64,000 bases of DNA, taken from positions 16,066,401 to 16,130,400 of the forward strand of contig CM041086.1 of NCBI GenBank assembly GCA_023079485.1. Direction: 5' to 3'. This document shows, piece by piece, positions 13,401 through 28,400 of the stretch (position 1 is the first letter of the stretch; every line of letters begins with the position of its first letter). The notes below the pieces were generated by a model, which was given only the letters and a program-made list of their open reading frames with translations, had not been told where the DNA came from and made no database searches. The stretch comes from Archilochus colubris (taxonomy: Eukaryota; Chordata; Aves; Apodiformes; Trochilidae). A program made the translations under genes and the position numbers.

Positions 13401-16400
13401 TTGACTGCAGGAAAATAACAACACCAGGGCTCAAACCTCACTTCTCACTGAGCTGCTCTGCTGCCTGACACTGCCAGGCAAGTCCAAGCAGAGAGAAACC
13501 CAGAGCAAAGGAGAATATTACCTGCTACAGCCATTCTGTCTCCTCCTGGCCTCCAGGAGATAAAGACTCAGATGATGGACAACCTTTGTCAGCCCTCCCA
13601 AAATCCTGTCACCTTTTCAAATGGTTCTTCAGGGTACTGGTGCCTGTGCTTACACTGTCTGATGGTGTCCTCAGCCAGACACTCCAGGGCCCAGGGATTT
13701 AACCCATGAGTCCAATGCTTGTTTGTGACTGCAGTTATGAAATGCATGGAATACTTTCTCAGATTTTTACACTTTTCTAAGTTTCTCTGGTCTGAACAGA
13801 CAGGGTCCTTCTCCTAAAGCAGGTGCTGCACTGACACAACAGTGTGCAGTTCTTAAAGATGAGATATAAATTTTTTAAAAAAAAAAAGGAAAAGAGAAAT
13901 TTGTATCAAATTGGAACTGACAGATGGTCTGGCAATAGTGAGACTCTCACCAGGACCTCTTTGCCTTTCACTGACAACAGCTCCTAAAGAATAAGCTCAT
14001 GTGTTGCACCGAGACTGGCTGACATTTCCATTTTTCACAACTAAAAGCAAACAAGAGTGCTTGACAGAATATGAGTCTTTAACCTCTCCTGCTGCGTTTA
14101 TTATCCCCCAGGCTTTTCTTACTGCTGGGCTGCCTTTCCCACCTCATTCTGAAGACATACATTTATTTATTTAAATGAGATATTTAAACATCCACTGTCT
14201 GTTCAAATTTCTGAATGGTGAAGCTCAGGGCTATTTTATAACCCAAGGAAAATGATGATAACTTTGTAAGTCAGTAATGAAGCCAGCTGACCATTAAATA
14301 TTCCATACCTAGCAAGCTTCATGGTATGTGTTATATGTCTATCAAAAAGTGAAAAAAATGTAATGAGTCAAGCCAAACCAACAGGGATGGCCCCTGTGTA
14401 ATCAGTGTTTAGAAGCATCTGGGTTTAATTTGACATCTGTGTTAGTAATGCCAGGAAGAAATGAAAACATTACAACTGCCCAAGTAATTGCTTTTTAAAT
14501 TAACTCCCTGTACTTAGCCTATCTCCTCATCAGATCTACATTAAGAAACTGAACAGCCTTAGCATTTGGGAGCAATGTGTCATCCCAGAAACAATGTTTA
14601 CAACAACAATTCCCAACAGGAATTCTGGTCAGTCAGCCTGGTCTAAGCAAATTAGTTCTAAATTAAAATTCAGACCTTGTGAAAAAGGTAAGGCAAACAC
14701 CAAAGACCTGGAAGAATTTGTTTCTGAGCTGTTGCCTGGTGTTGCTAGGAGGGACAGTTCAGCAAACCTATTCCAGCTGAGTTCTCAGGTTCAAATTCAT
14801 CTCCCAGAAGGTTCCATGTGTTCCTCTTTGGTACCATGGCACTGGCACAGGGCAGTGCATGGCCAGTGCCAGCTAAACAGATCAGACACCTCCAAACAAC
14901 TGATTTTCTGTTGTTCTAGACAACTCCACCACTACCATGATACTCACAAAAATTTCTGCATGAACCAGTGAATGGAGATCCACCAGGTTACTGTGGATGT
15001 AGCACTTGCACTACAGGTAAGAAATAGTTAAGTCCTATGGGAATATGATCTGTTTCACAGACAGGGAAATTATAGCAAAGTGTTTAAGTGATTTAACTAA
15101 GTCCACATTAGATAAGCCTTAGCTAAGGTCTTAAATTGAATAGAGAGGGCTTGGGAGTGAGATGCTGAAATATCCCTAGATGCAAATTCTAGAGAATTAC
15201 ACCCTTCCTGCAGACTGCCCTTTAAATATTGTAACCAATAACCAAGTGAGCTCAGCTTCCAGCTCAGCTTCAGAATTACACTGACCAGAGGACTGCATCA
15301 TCACAACTGAAGTCAAGAAGACTCAGCAGCTCAGTGCCAGCAGAACTGTTTTCTGTAAACAGATTTCTCAAGAAATAAAAGAAAATTAACACTGTCATCT
15401 GGCCTGTAAAATAGGGCATTCTAGGTGGACTAACCTTGGGTCAATACATAACTGTGACCATTCAGAAAGAACAGCACTTCAGAACCACAGTAAAGTGGCA
15501 GCACAAATGGCTTTGAGGTTTTGTGATCATATTTAGTGGCTGATGGAGTTGTACTTGGCTGACAGCACTGCCAACTTGCTAGTTTCTTTCATGTGAAGCT
15601 TTTCCAAAGCACACAAATAAAGGACACACTCAATATACTTATACAACATAATGGTATTTTTTTTCCAGATTTTTTTTTCATTGAAATTAACTCTTAAAAT
15701 CAATCTCACTCTACATACCGCAATGTAGCAGCTGATCAATCCACCTCTCTTATGAACTTTCAGCAAGTCTTCAAACAGCTTCATCTGCTCAGAAACAATC
15801 TCCCCATATTTCCCATGAACCAAGTCAATAGATTCTGCCACTGCTCCAGTGAAATCCACAATTGCATCTGCAGCACTGCCTCCATCTAGGGCTTCATAAG
15901 ATCCAGCCAGCCTAGAGGTGACACAGAACACTATCAGTCACAAAGTGGCTGTCAGAAGTGCTCTACTTTGGTTTGAATGTAGGTAATGTATTTGTTTCTC
16001 TACCAAGGGAAAGCCAAAACAGAATAAACAAAAAAAACCCCAACAACCCAGCAGATTACAGATAACTATTGCTGGGTTTCTAGGAAAAGAGAGTAATGAT
16101 CTGTAAGGCTTCAGGCTGCTGAAGTAGAGTGAGTTGCACTCTTTCATAAGATTCACTTCATGTAGACTAAAAGAGGCATTTTCAATATTTTTTTAGCTTC
16201 TCCACATGCAGCAAATCTACAAACCTGTAGAAAGTATGATAGAATTGAAAGATAAAATGAACAGATGGATAGAAGGGACAGCACTGAGGACTAAAAGGAG
16301 GATGGACTAGGTCATACTTTGCATAAGCTTTCTCCAGTAATGCACTCCAGAATTCATTCTTCACATTGGAGTGGCAGTAGATCAACCTCCCATCCATGGT

Positions 16401-19400
16401 TGGCAGGAGGTCATCAACAACCACCTCTGTCCACTCCCCGAGGCACCAGAAACGGAAACGGAAAATCCCAGCGTATCTCTCGGGGTTTTTAGGGTCCCAT
16501 TCTTGTTCACTGAAGTCTGGAATCACCTGAGGAACCACAGAAAGGGAAAGTTCCCCAAAAATGCACAATATTAAGATTTATTCAAAGGGAAGACTGTTCT
16601 AGAGCATGCACTGTGCTGGTATGCAGCTTCACTAGCAGGATTTGGTATGTAGTCAAATATAGTCCCATTTCAAAGGATCTTTTAGGAAAACAAACTGTAA
16701 ACTGATCTGCAGAGAAAGACAAGCAGAGCCTACTGCTCTCTCTGGATTTGCTGTATCTCTCCTTTGGTGCTCAGTGGGACTGTGGAGGTCTCATAACATG
16801 AAAAATGAACTTCTGAAGAGGGGGAAGATTTGAATCATCAAAATTTACCACTCATCACAGAGGCACATTAGTCCACGAGGGAAAAACATTGTCTGATAGG
16901 CAGGAAAACAGCCAAGGGTTATTGCTTTATTAGGTTTATTTCATGCAGCAAGCACATTGATCACCTACCTGCTGCCAAAGGGACTTCCTCAGAGCTAAGC
17001 AGGAGCATGCAGCCACAAACCAGCAGTTCCCCAGTGTGCCTTGGTGCAAGTCATGGGAGCTGATTCCATTCACAAACAGGTGGGGATCTTCGCAGAGGTC
17101 CTAAAAAAAAAAAAAAAAAAAAAAGAGATTACTGGAGATCCACTCCTGAAATGATCACAGCATACTCTTAGCTATGCCTCTCCACACTTGTTCTGTGTCA
17201 TATCCCCACTGAAATGTGGGGTTTCTGTACCAGTTAGTTCAAAAGCCCTCTGGCACTGAGTCTATTTGAAAGTCAGTTTATACAGGATTAATTAAATTCT
17301 TATAATTCAAAAATGAGGAAAGAGCAGTACTGTGTTTTTTACCAGGAAATCCTTGGTAGACAGTGTTCTCCTTAACAAATATGTATGTGGCCCAGTCCCA
17401 GAGAGAACCTCTCAAGCAACACCTCAGAAAACAGGTAACCTGACTGTCCTATAATTGATATGGAACCCTCTGGTTTGCTATTGCTCTCATTGAGCAATAT
17501 GGGTTTGCTCCCAATGAGCAAACTCACTGATTGCTCTTGTGTGAATCCTTGCTTTTCCTGGCTGGTTAAGAGGATGGAAGGGCAGTAGTAATAAATTCTG
17601 CTCTTTCACAGTATAAGAATATCCCCGACTTTCAACACTGTGGAAAGGAAATGGTCTTATGTCCAGGCATTAGAAATGCAGAATAAATAACTCCCTCTCA
17701 CCTCTGAATGGCAGGAAACTCCAAATTTACTACAGTTTTTCTGATTTGTTATCAGCAGCAGAACAAGGAGCTGTGCTGCTTACCTCATGGATTCCCACTG
17801 CCCTTTGATAATTATAGATGATGATCCTAAAATACCAAGATTGCAACCCAAGGCTGGCTACACACCAGAGGCATGTCAGAACCTCTGAGTCTTCCCTTTG
17901 ATGGGACTGTGACAAATCAGTGCCAGCTGAACTTACTTTCAGAGAAAAGAACCAGAACCATTTCAGTGCTGAGCTGAAAGCCTGTTCTCCTGGGTTGGTT
18001 TAGCAGATGGCAGCCTGAAGTCAGCTCATGGAATGTAATGCATGGAGCTGCTGCTGTTTTCTTTAAGAAAATGTTATTTTTGACATGAGACAATTGGTAG
18101 AAATTTTAAATGCCTCTTGGGAAACAAGTGGCTGATTTTGGTATGACCCTGCTCTTCTATCAATATTTCTTTACCTGTGTATTCACTTAGAGACATTTCA
18201 AAGCTCATTAACAGCCCTTAATAAGATTCTGAATAACAAAATTATGCCTAAGAGGAAAAACGACCACAGACAAGGAATTCACCTGCATAATGGACAGATT
18301 CATTCAGTCTGCCTGGGAACCTGGATATGGAATGGTAACAGGAGCTTCAGGTTAGCCCTTCAGCTGAGGAAATCAACCCCACTGCCTCCTGAAGGGGCTG
18401 AAGTCAGTTGACTCCTTTTCTACACAGTGGGCAGACACATTCCAAACCCAGCTTGGTTTTGACTCAAGTTTCATATCCCATTTCCGTGCATCTCTAGCAG
18501 TAATGATTTCTAGTTTGTTTTTCCTTTCAAAATGTTATTTTGTTAGCATAATAATCAAGGGATAAATTGAGCTTTCGGGCTTAAAGTTATCCAGACTTCT
18601 CCTTCACTACAGAAAGCCAAAAATTTCATTTATTTTGAAAGAAATTAAGCACCACCATGTATTACAAATATCTTCTCGTGTTTGGTTTGCTTTGCTAAAA
18701 ATAACCACATTAAACTCCCATTTTTAATTGAAGTGTGTCTTGCATCTTGCACAGTCCTCAGAGAAAAAAGCAGAGCACAGCACGTATCAGCTGCCAAACA
18801 TATGGGTGAGATTAACATTTGCTGACCACTGGGGTCCAAAGCAAACATGGAACAGCAGAACTTAAGAAACAGCACCTCCCTGTTTCACCACAGTCACTAA
18901 ATTCTTCAGGATCCAGCTTGATAAACCCTTCCTTATTACAGAAAGGAGCCCTGGACTCTTGAGATTATAGAACAGTGCAAGAAAATGACATTCTCTTTCT
19001 TTTGTCATTAATTACAGCCATTATAACAGCCTCTCTGATGACTGTCACTGTCAGTGACTCAGAGGAGATGCACAATAACACTCAGGTGCAAGCTACAGCT
19101 CTCTTCTGGGCATTTTGCTCTTCACCATTTACGTTGCACAGCAAATTCAAAGGGATGCATTTGAGGTACACCTGGCTACCTAAGCCCAACACACTTAGAA
19201 ATGTGATGTTTAAATATATTCTTCTGCAGTCCTTGTGAGGATCTTTAAACATTTTTGGTTGTCCCAAACATGTAAAAAACCCAAACAAAAAAAATTATAA
19301 AAGAAAGTATTTTTTCTCAATAATGATCTCAGCAGTGATAATTTAGTTTAATTGAGGACCAAGCTAACTACCATCAGAGGAATGACAACCAAATAAATTC

Positions 19401-22400
19401 TCTGCTGAGAGAAATAAAGTGTCTCACAAGCTCCTTTTTCTGATTTCAATTGGTTTGTCTCCTTGCAAGAGAACCAGTAAATGAACGTGTTAGGGAGACT
19501 GGCAGAGCACTGGGCAGGCTGGAGATGAGAATCTTGCTTAGTGAGGGATCACAGGAAATAATTTAATTGAAGCTTCTCTAACCTGCATTTACCAGGAGGA
19601 AAAATCCCCATGCTTCCTCCACTGGTCAGCAGAGGAGGGCATTGCTGAGCAGCTCTGTAAGCCCAAGATTTTTGTGTGGAGAGAAACTTTTCTGCAGCAG
19701 CTCTTCATGTAACCTACAGACCTTTAACAACTCTCTCTTCTCTAGTCTGAGTTGGTTCTTTATGTTTTGTATCACTGTTAATATGTAGTACACAAATCCA
19801 AATTCTTTGCTCCAAATGAGGCTTTAGCAGAGCTGAGCAGAGCTCAGTTCTCATGTTTGCAGCATCTGGGGTGTTTTTCTGTCTTGGTACAAGTATTACT
19901 AATATCCATGAACTAAAAACCTGCAATGCTGATTATACATAGGGAGAAAAACATTCAAAGGGTTAAGTAATTTGCTATGTGTCTTCATAACATTAACTGA
20001 ACCCTCACTGTAAAAACATTAAGAGACCTCTGATGTCTGAGCAAAGGGAAAGATTATTTTCTAATGGATTAGGAGCTATCAACTGGCTCAGATAGAAAAA
20101 CAGAGATTCAGGGAAAGTAAAGACAATAAAAAACAATAATTGTGTTTGCAACAAAGATTTTCAAAGGATACAGGAGCACTTAGAGCATACTTTGTTCAGC
20201 AACCTTTAAGGAACCCAGCCCCAACATAAAAAACCACTTTTGCCTGCACACTTTGGAGACACTTTCCTTGATTCTATAACTCTGAACTACCTAAGCCCAG
20301 CAGACCATTCCCTTACAACTTCATTAAAGCAGCTTGAGTTATCTCAGAGCTGAGAATTCTTTCCATTAAATTAATTTCCAATTCTTCTCTTCTCCTGTCC
20401 TCATATCACAGTCAGCTCCTATAGAGACTGAGGTGGGCACAGGGCAGCAAGGGGAAAGGCAATTCCTTCTGAATAAGGATACAGAAATTCAGCTTGGGCT
20501 CCAGCTATGAACAGGCCCTACCTAAGGTGGCAAAGACAAAGCTTACTTTGAGGCTGTGTAGCTCAAGAGGTAGAAGAGATTGTCTATCCTGTAATAAATC
20601 CCAGCTGCACTGGCACATGTATAGAAACCCTCTCCAGATCAGGCTGTCTGCCAAGGCAATTGCAGTTGCAAATAAAAAAATAACTGAGTCCAACTGTGTC
20701 AGATGCTTCAATGTATGCAAAAAGCCTTTTGCAATCTTCTTGTGCCTGGAAAAAGCTCTGCCCATGGAGTGAAAATAAAATAATTAAAAAAAAAAAGTCT
20801 TAAGTTATAAATGTGGCCTGAGGTATAGCTCTAACCCCTCAGAGAAACCTCCATCAAAAGAAAAGCAAGAGCAGATATGACCCAAGTGAAACAGCCCTTG
20901 CTGAGATCTGTGACTGTTCTCCCTGATAGATCAACAAAAGGAAGACTCAGTCCTCAGGTACACCCTGAGCTCAGGATGTACAATCCCTCTGCAAACTTCA
21001 TGCCTGTTGGCCAGGAACATCAATCAGTTCCTGAGGGCAATGTAATGCTCACACCTCCTTAAAACCAAACCCAAGTGTACACATGCAAGGGGAAGGAGCT
21101 GCCAGACTGTGCCAGCCTTGTGTACAGGAAAACTCAGTTATCTGGGGACTGTGCAATGTCTCTCCCCACTTCTCCCTCTCCAGCAAGTGCTGTTACAAAA
21201 CCAAATGTATCACAGACATTTTTATAGTGTTCTTTTCTTCCATGTTCAGTTGGGGGCTGGCAGTGACTAATGCTCTGTGAAGGCCATGGGTTTCAGCCTT
21301 GCCCTGCCTCTGGGACTTGGGGAAGATCTGAATCAATTTTATGGAAGAAAAAAAACCCCAAAATATTGGGCAACACAGTGTGTGCCTTGGCTGTTTCAAG
21401 ATTTCACCTGACCCTTGGAGCACTAGGGATGCTTTCATCCAGAATGCTGACAGCTGCTGGGAGGGGTACGATAGGATGTGCCACAGGGATGACCTTTTCT
21501 TGGATTTTGGTCAAAAAGTGTTTACTGAAGCTCACTCAAGACTACAAAAAAGGGTTTTCTGCTCTCCCAGGACCCTCTCAGAGGCATTCTATGCCATCTC
21601 TGCTACCCTGGCTACATTTGTGATGCTTTAGAGCAATGTTCCACAGATGTACAGCACACCTGTAATAACCTGAGGATAACATTTGTTTTCTCAGTGAACT
21701 TAGTTTATCTGAAATTTTAAAAAAGAATTAGCTAATGATCTGAAGTTAAAATCTCCCAAAGATTATTGTTACTTAAGTGAACACACACTCTGAGAAGCCC
21801 AAGACCACTTCTGTTCATGTTGCCACCTGTTTTGGAATTTCTTCTCTCTTCCATGTCTCACTCATTAGTGATTCCAGCCTCTATGGAACTCCAGTCTCTA
21901 CTATTCCAAAGCTACTACAAGTCTGAAACAGTTTGCAGAGAGTAATTTAATCAAAGCATCATTTTAATTGGCTAAAACGACATACATCGATTTATTGAAA
22001 AAAGTAAATTTTTTTCCATCAGAAAAGACACTATTTTGGGGCTACCAACCCAAAGCTTGGCTGTAAAATGCTTTTAAAAAAATTTCCATGCTTTTGAGTT
22101 GGTGATGCTCTGTGAAAAACAGGTGGATAACATAGAAAGGCTACTTGAGGCTGGACAATATTCAACACCACAGTGAGCACAGAGGTCAAAAGAGCTTCTG
22201 CTGGATGAGATGCCCATGGGCAAGAATAAGGACATTAAAAATCAGTTCATTAGTATTTAACAAAATAAAGTATTAATGACTTTGAGATTAGAATGTGTAT
22301 GCCAGCAATGGGATACACAGCATATGGGGAAGGGGCCCAGGCAAATCAGACTTTATTTCTGTTTCTCTGTCCCAAAGCAGTGGAAATGTCTCTGCATTCA

Positions 22401-25400
22401 ATGCTGGTACCAGAGGGATGGCCCAGTTGGAAGAGAGTTTAAAGAAACTCCCCAACACCTCTTCCAGGCACACACAGATGTTGGTGAGGTCAGACATGGG
22501 CAATAAGTCCACTCACAGTTCATCAGACCCACCCACTGTTTAGCTGTTTTTTGGGGTTATTTTTTACTGCTTCCTCAAAACATGCTTCTCAATCAAGTTC
22601 TTGAACTAATTTCCTAAGATAGGGAATAATAAGAAAATGAGGTTGGGAAATGTCACACACAATTTTTCACCACACTGGAATTTTCAGCACTGGACCAGTG
22701 TGGAATAAACAATTCCCAGGTCTGTGGGCTTGGCTCTTTGGCTGGGGAGGCAGCTATTTTCTTTGTCTGATGATAAGCAGCATTTTGACTCAGGGCCCAT
22801 GACCCTTCTGGACTTGTCTGGTCTGACTTTATGCAGCATCTCAACGGGTTGGTAACTGATGCAGACTGAATTCTTCACCAGTGCCTCTCAGGAGGCAGGG
22901 AATGTGATGTTTACAGAAGAGGGCTAGGTAGATTTCAGCAAACTCACCTTTTTTTTTTTTTTTTTTCCCCTGTTATTACATGGTAGGTGTTGGGATTTTG
23001 GGTTGTTTTTTTTTTTGTTATTACATCAGGCACTGTGTAGCAAAACCAAAGTCAGGACATCCAAGGAACATTGTCTGGAGTGAAAGATTAAGCTGGAGGT
23101 GATTTGTTTTACTTGAAAGGAGATATTTCTTTTTGTCCAATGGCAATACACAGACTTAAAAGGTTACAAAAAACATAAGCCTGAACCACACCACTGGAGA
23201 CCAGAAACCTCTTTAGCTGCAAGTTCCTCTTTTCACCATCCTTTTTCCAGCAGAGTTTGGCTTCAGCCTAGATTCCAGTATCTACTAATTCAGGCATTTA
23301 CCTCAGACACTTTCTTGATGATAAGAATTCTTTGCCCTCTTCTCCCAGTCTCATCTTTTTCAAACAGCACCTTGAGGTGTTCTCCCCTACCTATTTGCTT
23401 AAAGAAAATTAATGTCACGATGCACTTCTGGAGCTGTGATATATGCCACACCTCTCTGGGCTAGATGTTTGCTTTGTAACATAAAAAAAGAACTGTAAAC
23501 TTGTCAATAAAATCCTCACTGTAAGACAACAGCTTCTACATGACTTGAAATATAATAATATTTGTGATTTTTTTTTTTAAGTAGAAATTTTGTATTAGCA
23601 GCACAACCCAACTTTTCTGAGCATCCAAAAGTCAGTGTCAATGGAGACTCTCAGTTCCAAGAGGACATGGATCAGACTTTTAAGTTCTAGCCTGCACATC
23701 CTTTCTGGCAACAGATCAGGTAGCATGGGGAGTATTAGTAACAGAGATCTACCCAACACCTTGCAGAGAACCATAGTGCTGTCACACCCTCAGAGTTTTA
23801 TCAAATCACTCATCTACATGCTCTAGAAAAAGAGCCTTCCCATCAGGCTACCTCTGGAGCTCACTCCTTCCATTCCTTGCCCAGCCTGGTGTGAGCTGCA
23901 GCCAGGAGAGTGACACCAGCACCAGTGAGGACAAACAGCACCCAACAGAGGGGTCACAACACAGGCCACACCAGTGTTGCCCACTGCAGCCAACACAGAA
24001 CACTTTGCTAAGGAACAAAACAAACAGATTAGTGGAGAGGAAGAAGTTAAAGTATGTGATACCTGCTTGCCATTCTGAGCAATCAACCACCTTCCCAATA
24101 AAAGGAACCTGAGTGCTTGCCTAAGAGTTCAAATTCTGAGCTGTAAAAAATGTTGGGTCAAAGATGACTCTGGGGCTCCTGTGATACTCCTGAATCCTAA
24201 AAGCACTTTTATAACTCAGCCAAATGAGCAGGACATCTCTCAAATTCACAGAAACTACCACAATTTTATTAACATATCTTGATAACAAACAGCAGCTTCT
24301 TATTTCCTATTTCTAAAACATCTTGTAAAGCCTTATCTTGGAAAGACATTCATTTAGCAATAAAGTTATCAGCACATGAGATAACTTGTTTCAGTTTTGA
24401 GTGATGAAACTGAGAAACTCTTAACAGTGATTTCCAAACTAAGATACTGTCTGGGTGAAACAGAAGGCTCCAGGACTTCTATTTCCTACCACAATGTGTT
24501 CAAAGCACTCCAAAAATTCTTTTAAAGACAGATTCTCTATGAACATTTAGTAATTGCTGTGAGAACTTCAAGTCTCCCAGTCACCCAAGAAGACAGAAAA
24601 CTCCCAAGGTCTTCTACTGGGAGAAACAGTCAGCTTCTCCCCAGGAAGAGAAGTCAGAGAGGTGCTGCTAACTCAAACATGAACCTGACTAAATATCAAA
24701 CCCCAGATAGTCTTAGAGCACAGTGGTGGAGAACCATTCCAGGTCCAGCATTGCTCCTCCCCAGCTAGGTTTAGTTTCTTTATGATGTATCAGGAAAACC
24801 ATCTCAGCCAGCTGGAACTCCAAAGCCCATCAGGGAGACTGAAATCACTCTGGTTCATTTGTGACTGCAGGAGCCTCTCTGCTGGTGCTCAACACACAGA
24901 CCACTTCCAGGAGAAAATCCTGAGTCACCTTCTAAACCCCCCTCACACTATCAATCACCTTCAGGATTTTATTCTATCAGAGCCTAACAGTCAAAGTCAA
25001 GTTAGTGCAAAACCTAAGGAAACATATCTTAACTCTCAAAAGGCAAGGAGAAAGCTGTTTCCAATAATGCTGAGGTTTGCCAAGGCTGCTTTTTCCTGGT
25101 TTTATGATTTCAGTATTTACAGTTCAGTCAATGTTCACTGGAGGGGAGGGGGGGTTATTCTTAATTTTTTGCAGATTTTGGAATGGCTGCAGCAGTAACT
25201 GAGCATGGTATCCCTGTCCCCCCCAAGCAGACCACATTTCTTAGTGTCTCTAGTCTTGGTTCTATTCAAATGCAGAGAAGCAGGCAAGATTTCCACTGTA
25301 AATCATCATCACTTCAGCCAGCCCAAGGAGCTGATGTTGCTTTCTCCAAACAGAGACCCAAGGCCCTTCCATCCACCTCTATCCCTCTGCTTTGGCTTTT

Positions 25401-28400
25401 GCTCACACTGGCCAAAGTTCACTGGATAAAACCCAGAAGATCCCATTTGCTCTTACCAAAGACAGGGTATTTTCCTGAGAAAGAACATAAATCTTTCCTG
25501 CAAACTTGAAAAGATGCAAATTCAAGTTATTTTAGCCTTTAAGATCAAGTTAGAAACAATGCCTCATACAGCAGTTCTGAAAGGTTCCTTCAGCTGTGAA
25601 GGATTTTTAAATTCTCTCTTTAGCCAGGAAAACCTACATCTTTAATTTCACCTAGAATTAATCTTGAAGGAAACATACATTTAAATAACAGGGAAGCAGC
25701 ATGAAATTCAAATAAATTATGTTACAAATCTAAGTTACAGTGACTCACAAAACCTCGAATTCCTCGCCTTTACTCATCCCAAATAACCTTTCAAATATGG
25801 AAATAAAATGAGAAAAGCAAAAAGCTCTTAACATACAAAGCATTTTTTGGATCTGGATCCTTTTCCACTCTTTCTCAAGAGTGTTGACAGAACAGTACCT
25901 TCATTTCCTTTGCAACTGGCATGTTTGGGCTATAATTTTTCTTTCAGAGAAGTCAGACATTTAATTCTTCAGGAAGATTAAATCAATGAACTAACAATTA
26001 CTGCACAAAGACTTACACTGGCTGTGAATGTGATCCTTGGGCTTTTTGTTTTACAGCTCAAAACAAATTTTACCATGTCATGCCTCCCATCATCACACTG
26101 CCTCAGGACAAATAGAAGCTGCCTCTCTGAGAAACCAATTTTCATCTAATGATGACTGAACCCACTAAATAAAACCTAACATTTTAAACTTTAAAGAAAC
26201 ATTCAGAACCTTGGGATTGTGTTGTTTACATTCTAGAAATGACACTGAGGTCATTTAAATATTTTTTTCTTTAGAGGAAACAACCACAACAACGTAAGAA
26301 AGCCTCCATCCAGTCTGAAGGAGGGAAGTATAAGCTGGAAAAACTGCCAAGAGAGGAGATAACAAAATAATGGCATCTGGAGAGCTGTCTGCTTGGCAAG
26401 TGTGCATGTCATTTACAAATGTTTGCTCATAATTATATCCCTGGAAGACCTGGGTGAATAATGCTGTTGAGGAAGATGCCACTTGTAAGCACTGCCTCTC
26501 CATCATAGTTACATAAATGCAACACTCATTGAAAGGGTGAGTGCATCTAAGGACATCCCATGCCTCAAACTGCCCTGGTACTTGCAAGGCAAAGGGGAGG
26601 AAGGATGCATCTGCATATCAGGACACCAATGGAGCTCCCAGCTCTCCAGCAAGCTTTCTGGAGGAGAGAGGGCAGGGACACTTCAAGGTGCCCCTGGGGA
26701 TTTTGCTTCCTATCACAACACAACCAACACAGAAAGGCACAACTAAGAACCAAGAATTTTCTGAAGTGACACCAGAAATAGGATTGAGCCATCAAGTTCA
26801 TGTCACACCAGATCCATTCAGTCAACAGACTGTAATGGAAAGGTTAGAAGTGGGATTCTTGCAGGCAGATGAAGGCTTTAGTTTCTTGCTCATCTCTTCT
26901 GGGTAAGCTCCATCTTGAAAAGATTTTCCAGGCAAAATAAATAAAATGATGGGATTCATAAAATAAGGGCAAGCAATAGCTCCATTCTGGGAACACTTTG
27001 GCAATTCCAGGAGAAAGATGTCATAACTTCTCAGGATTAAAACATTATGGACAAAACATTCTGGAAGGAATGGTTTATCCAGCCAGTAAGCAAGATGAAA
27101 ACATGCCAAATGGTGTTTTCACATTGCCTCCCATACTCAGCCCACTGGGCAAAAGGCAAGGTGATAACCCAGACCACAGCAAAAATCTCAAGGCTTTGCA
27201 AGGGGCCAGAGTTTCACCCCCCAAAAAATAGCTATTAATAGGGAGGGGCACTACCTTATATCACTGATGGGAATGAGAGTTAATTAAACTAAGTTAATTA
27301 ACTGCTGTTGTTTAGGAAAGGATACTTTCTAAACTATAAGCCAGTATCTGTTTCACTTCCAATAGCACTTCTTAAATTAAATACCCATCTCAAAACACAA
27401 AACCCTCCCAAGTTCTGAAGCAATGTTCCCCCCCCCCCCGCTTTAATTTTTCAAATTGCTTAACACCCAGAAACACAATGAAGATCCTGTTCCTGTTTCT
27501 GATGAACCTTCTTCTCAAACACAGAAACTGAGCCCACCTGACTGAAATCCCATCAAGTTTTTGGGCCTGCTTCTTTAGCACATGGCTGAGCCACAGCACG
27601 CTGAGCTCCCCAGGACACCTCAGCCTTGACCTGAACTGCAGATTCCAGTCTAGGAAAATGGGACACTGAGGAGGGTCACACAGATGTACACAGTCCTCTG
27701 AGACATAAGCCCCAGCCACTGCCAGCAATCACTGCCAGATTGTGTTACTGGAGTTAAGAGATCCCTACTTGTTTGTTTGGTTATGGGAGAGGAGTCCTCA
27801 GGGCACCACACACAGCTCTGCTCACTTCCTCACTGCAGGAACAAAACATTTGGGAAAGAAAGTGCTTCAAAGCACATCTGCAACAGTCCTTTGGTTTTGA
27901 CTGTTGCTCTGTCCAATGACTTCTCCATGCTTCTTGGACCCCTCTTCTTTCCAGCAGATGGCTGGACTGTCCATATGGAATATTACTCTTTTCCCATCAC
28001 AACCCTTAGCACATGCAAATACTGACTCACCACACTGAGGACAAAAATGTTTTCAATCCCCCTTATACAGCTAACACCCCTCAACTTCTATAGCACAGAT
28101 TCTGGTGCTTTGTCTTCACAATGCCACAGATTTGCCCTGCTGTGACAAGTCCAAAGCACTGCTTCATCCTTCTTCCAACTGCACCATTCTGCTTCCCAAG
28201 TCTCTGTCAAACACCCATGTTTGTCCCTCCATGCCTGCCTGCTCTGGGGGGGATGAGGGTGAAGCATCTGCAGCTGCTAAGAGTCACTGGGACCAGACAC
28301 CAAGTTTCTCAGGGCAGAGTGACCCCAGCACCCACAGCCCTTCATCCAGAATTCATGCTTGGTTTAGAAATTGGGTTGATGTTCTCACAGATGGAAATGC

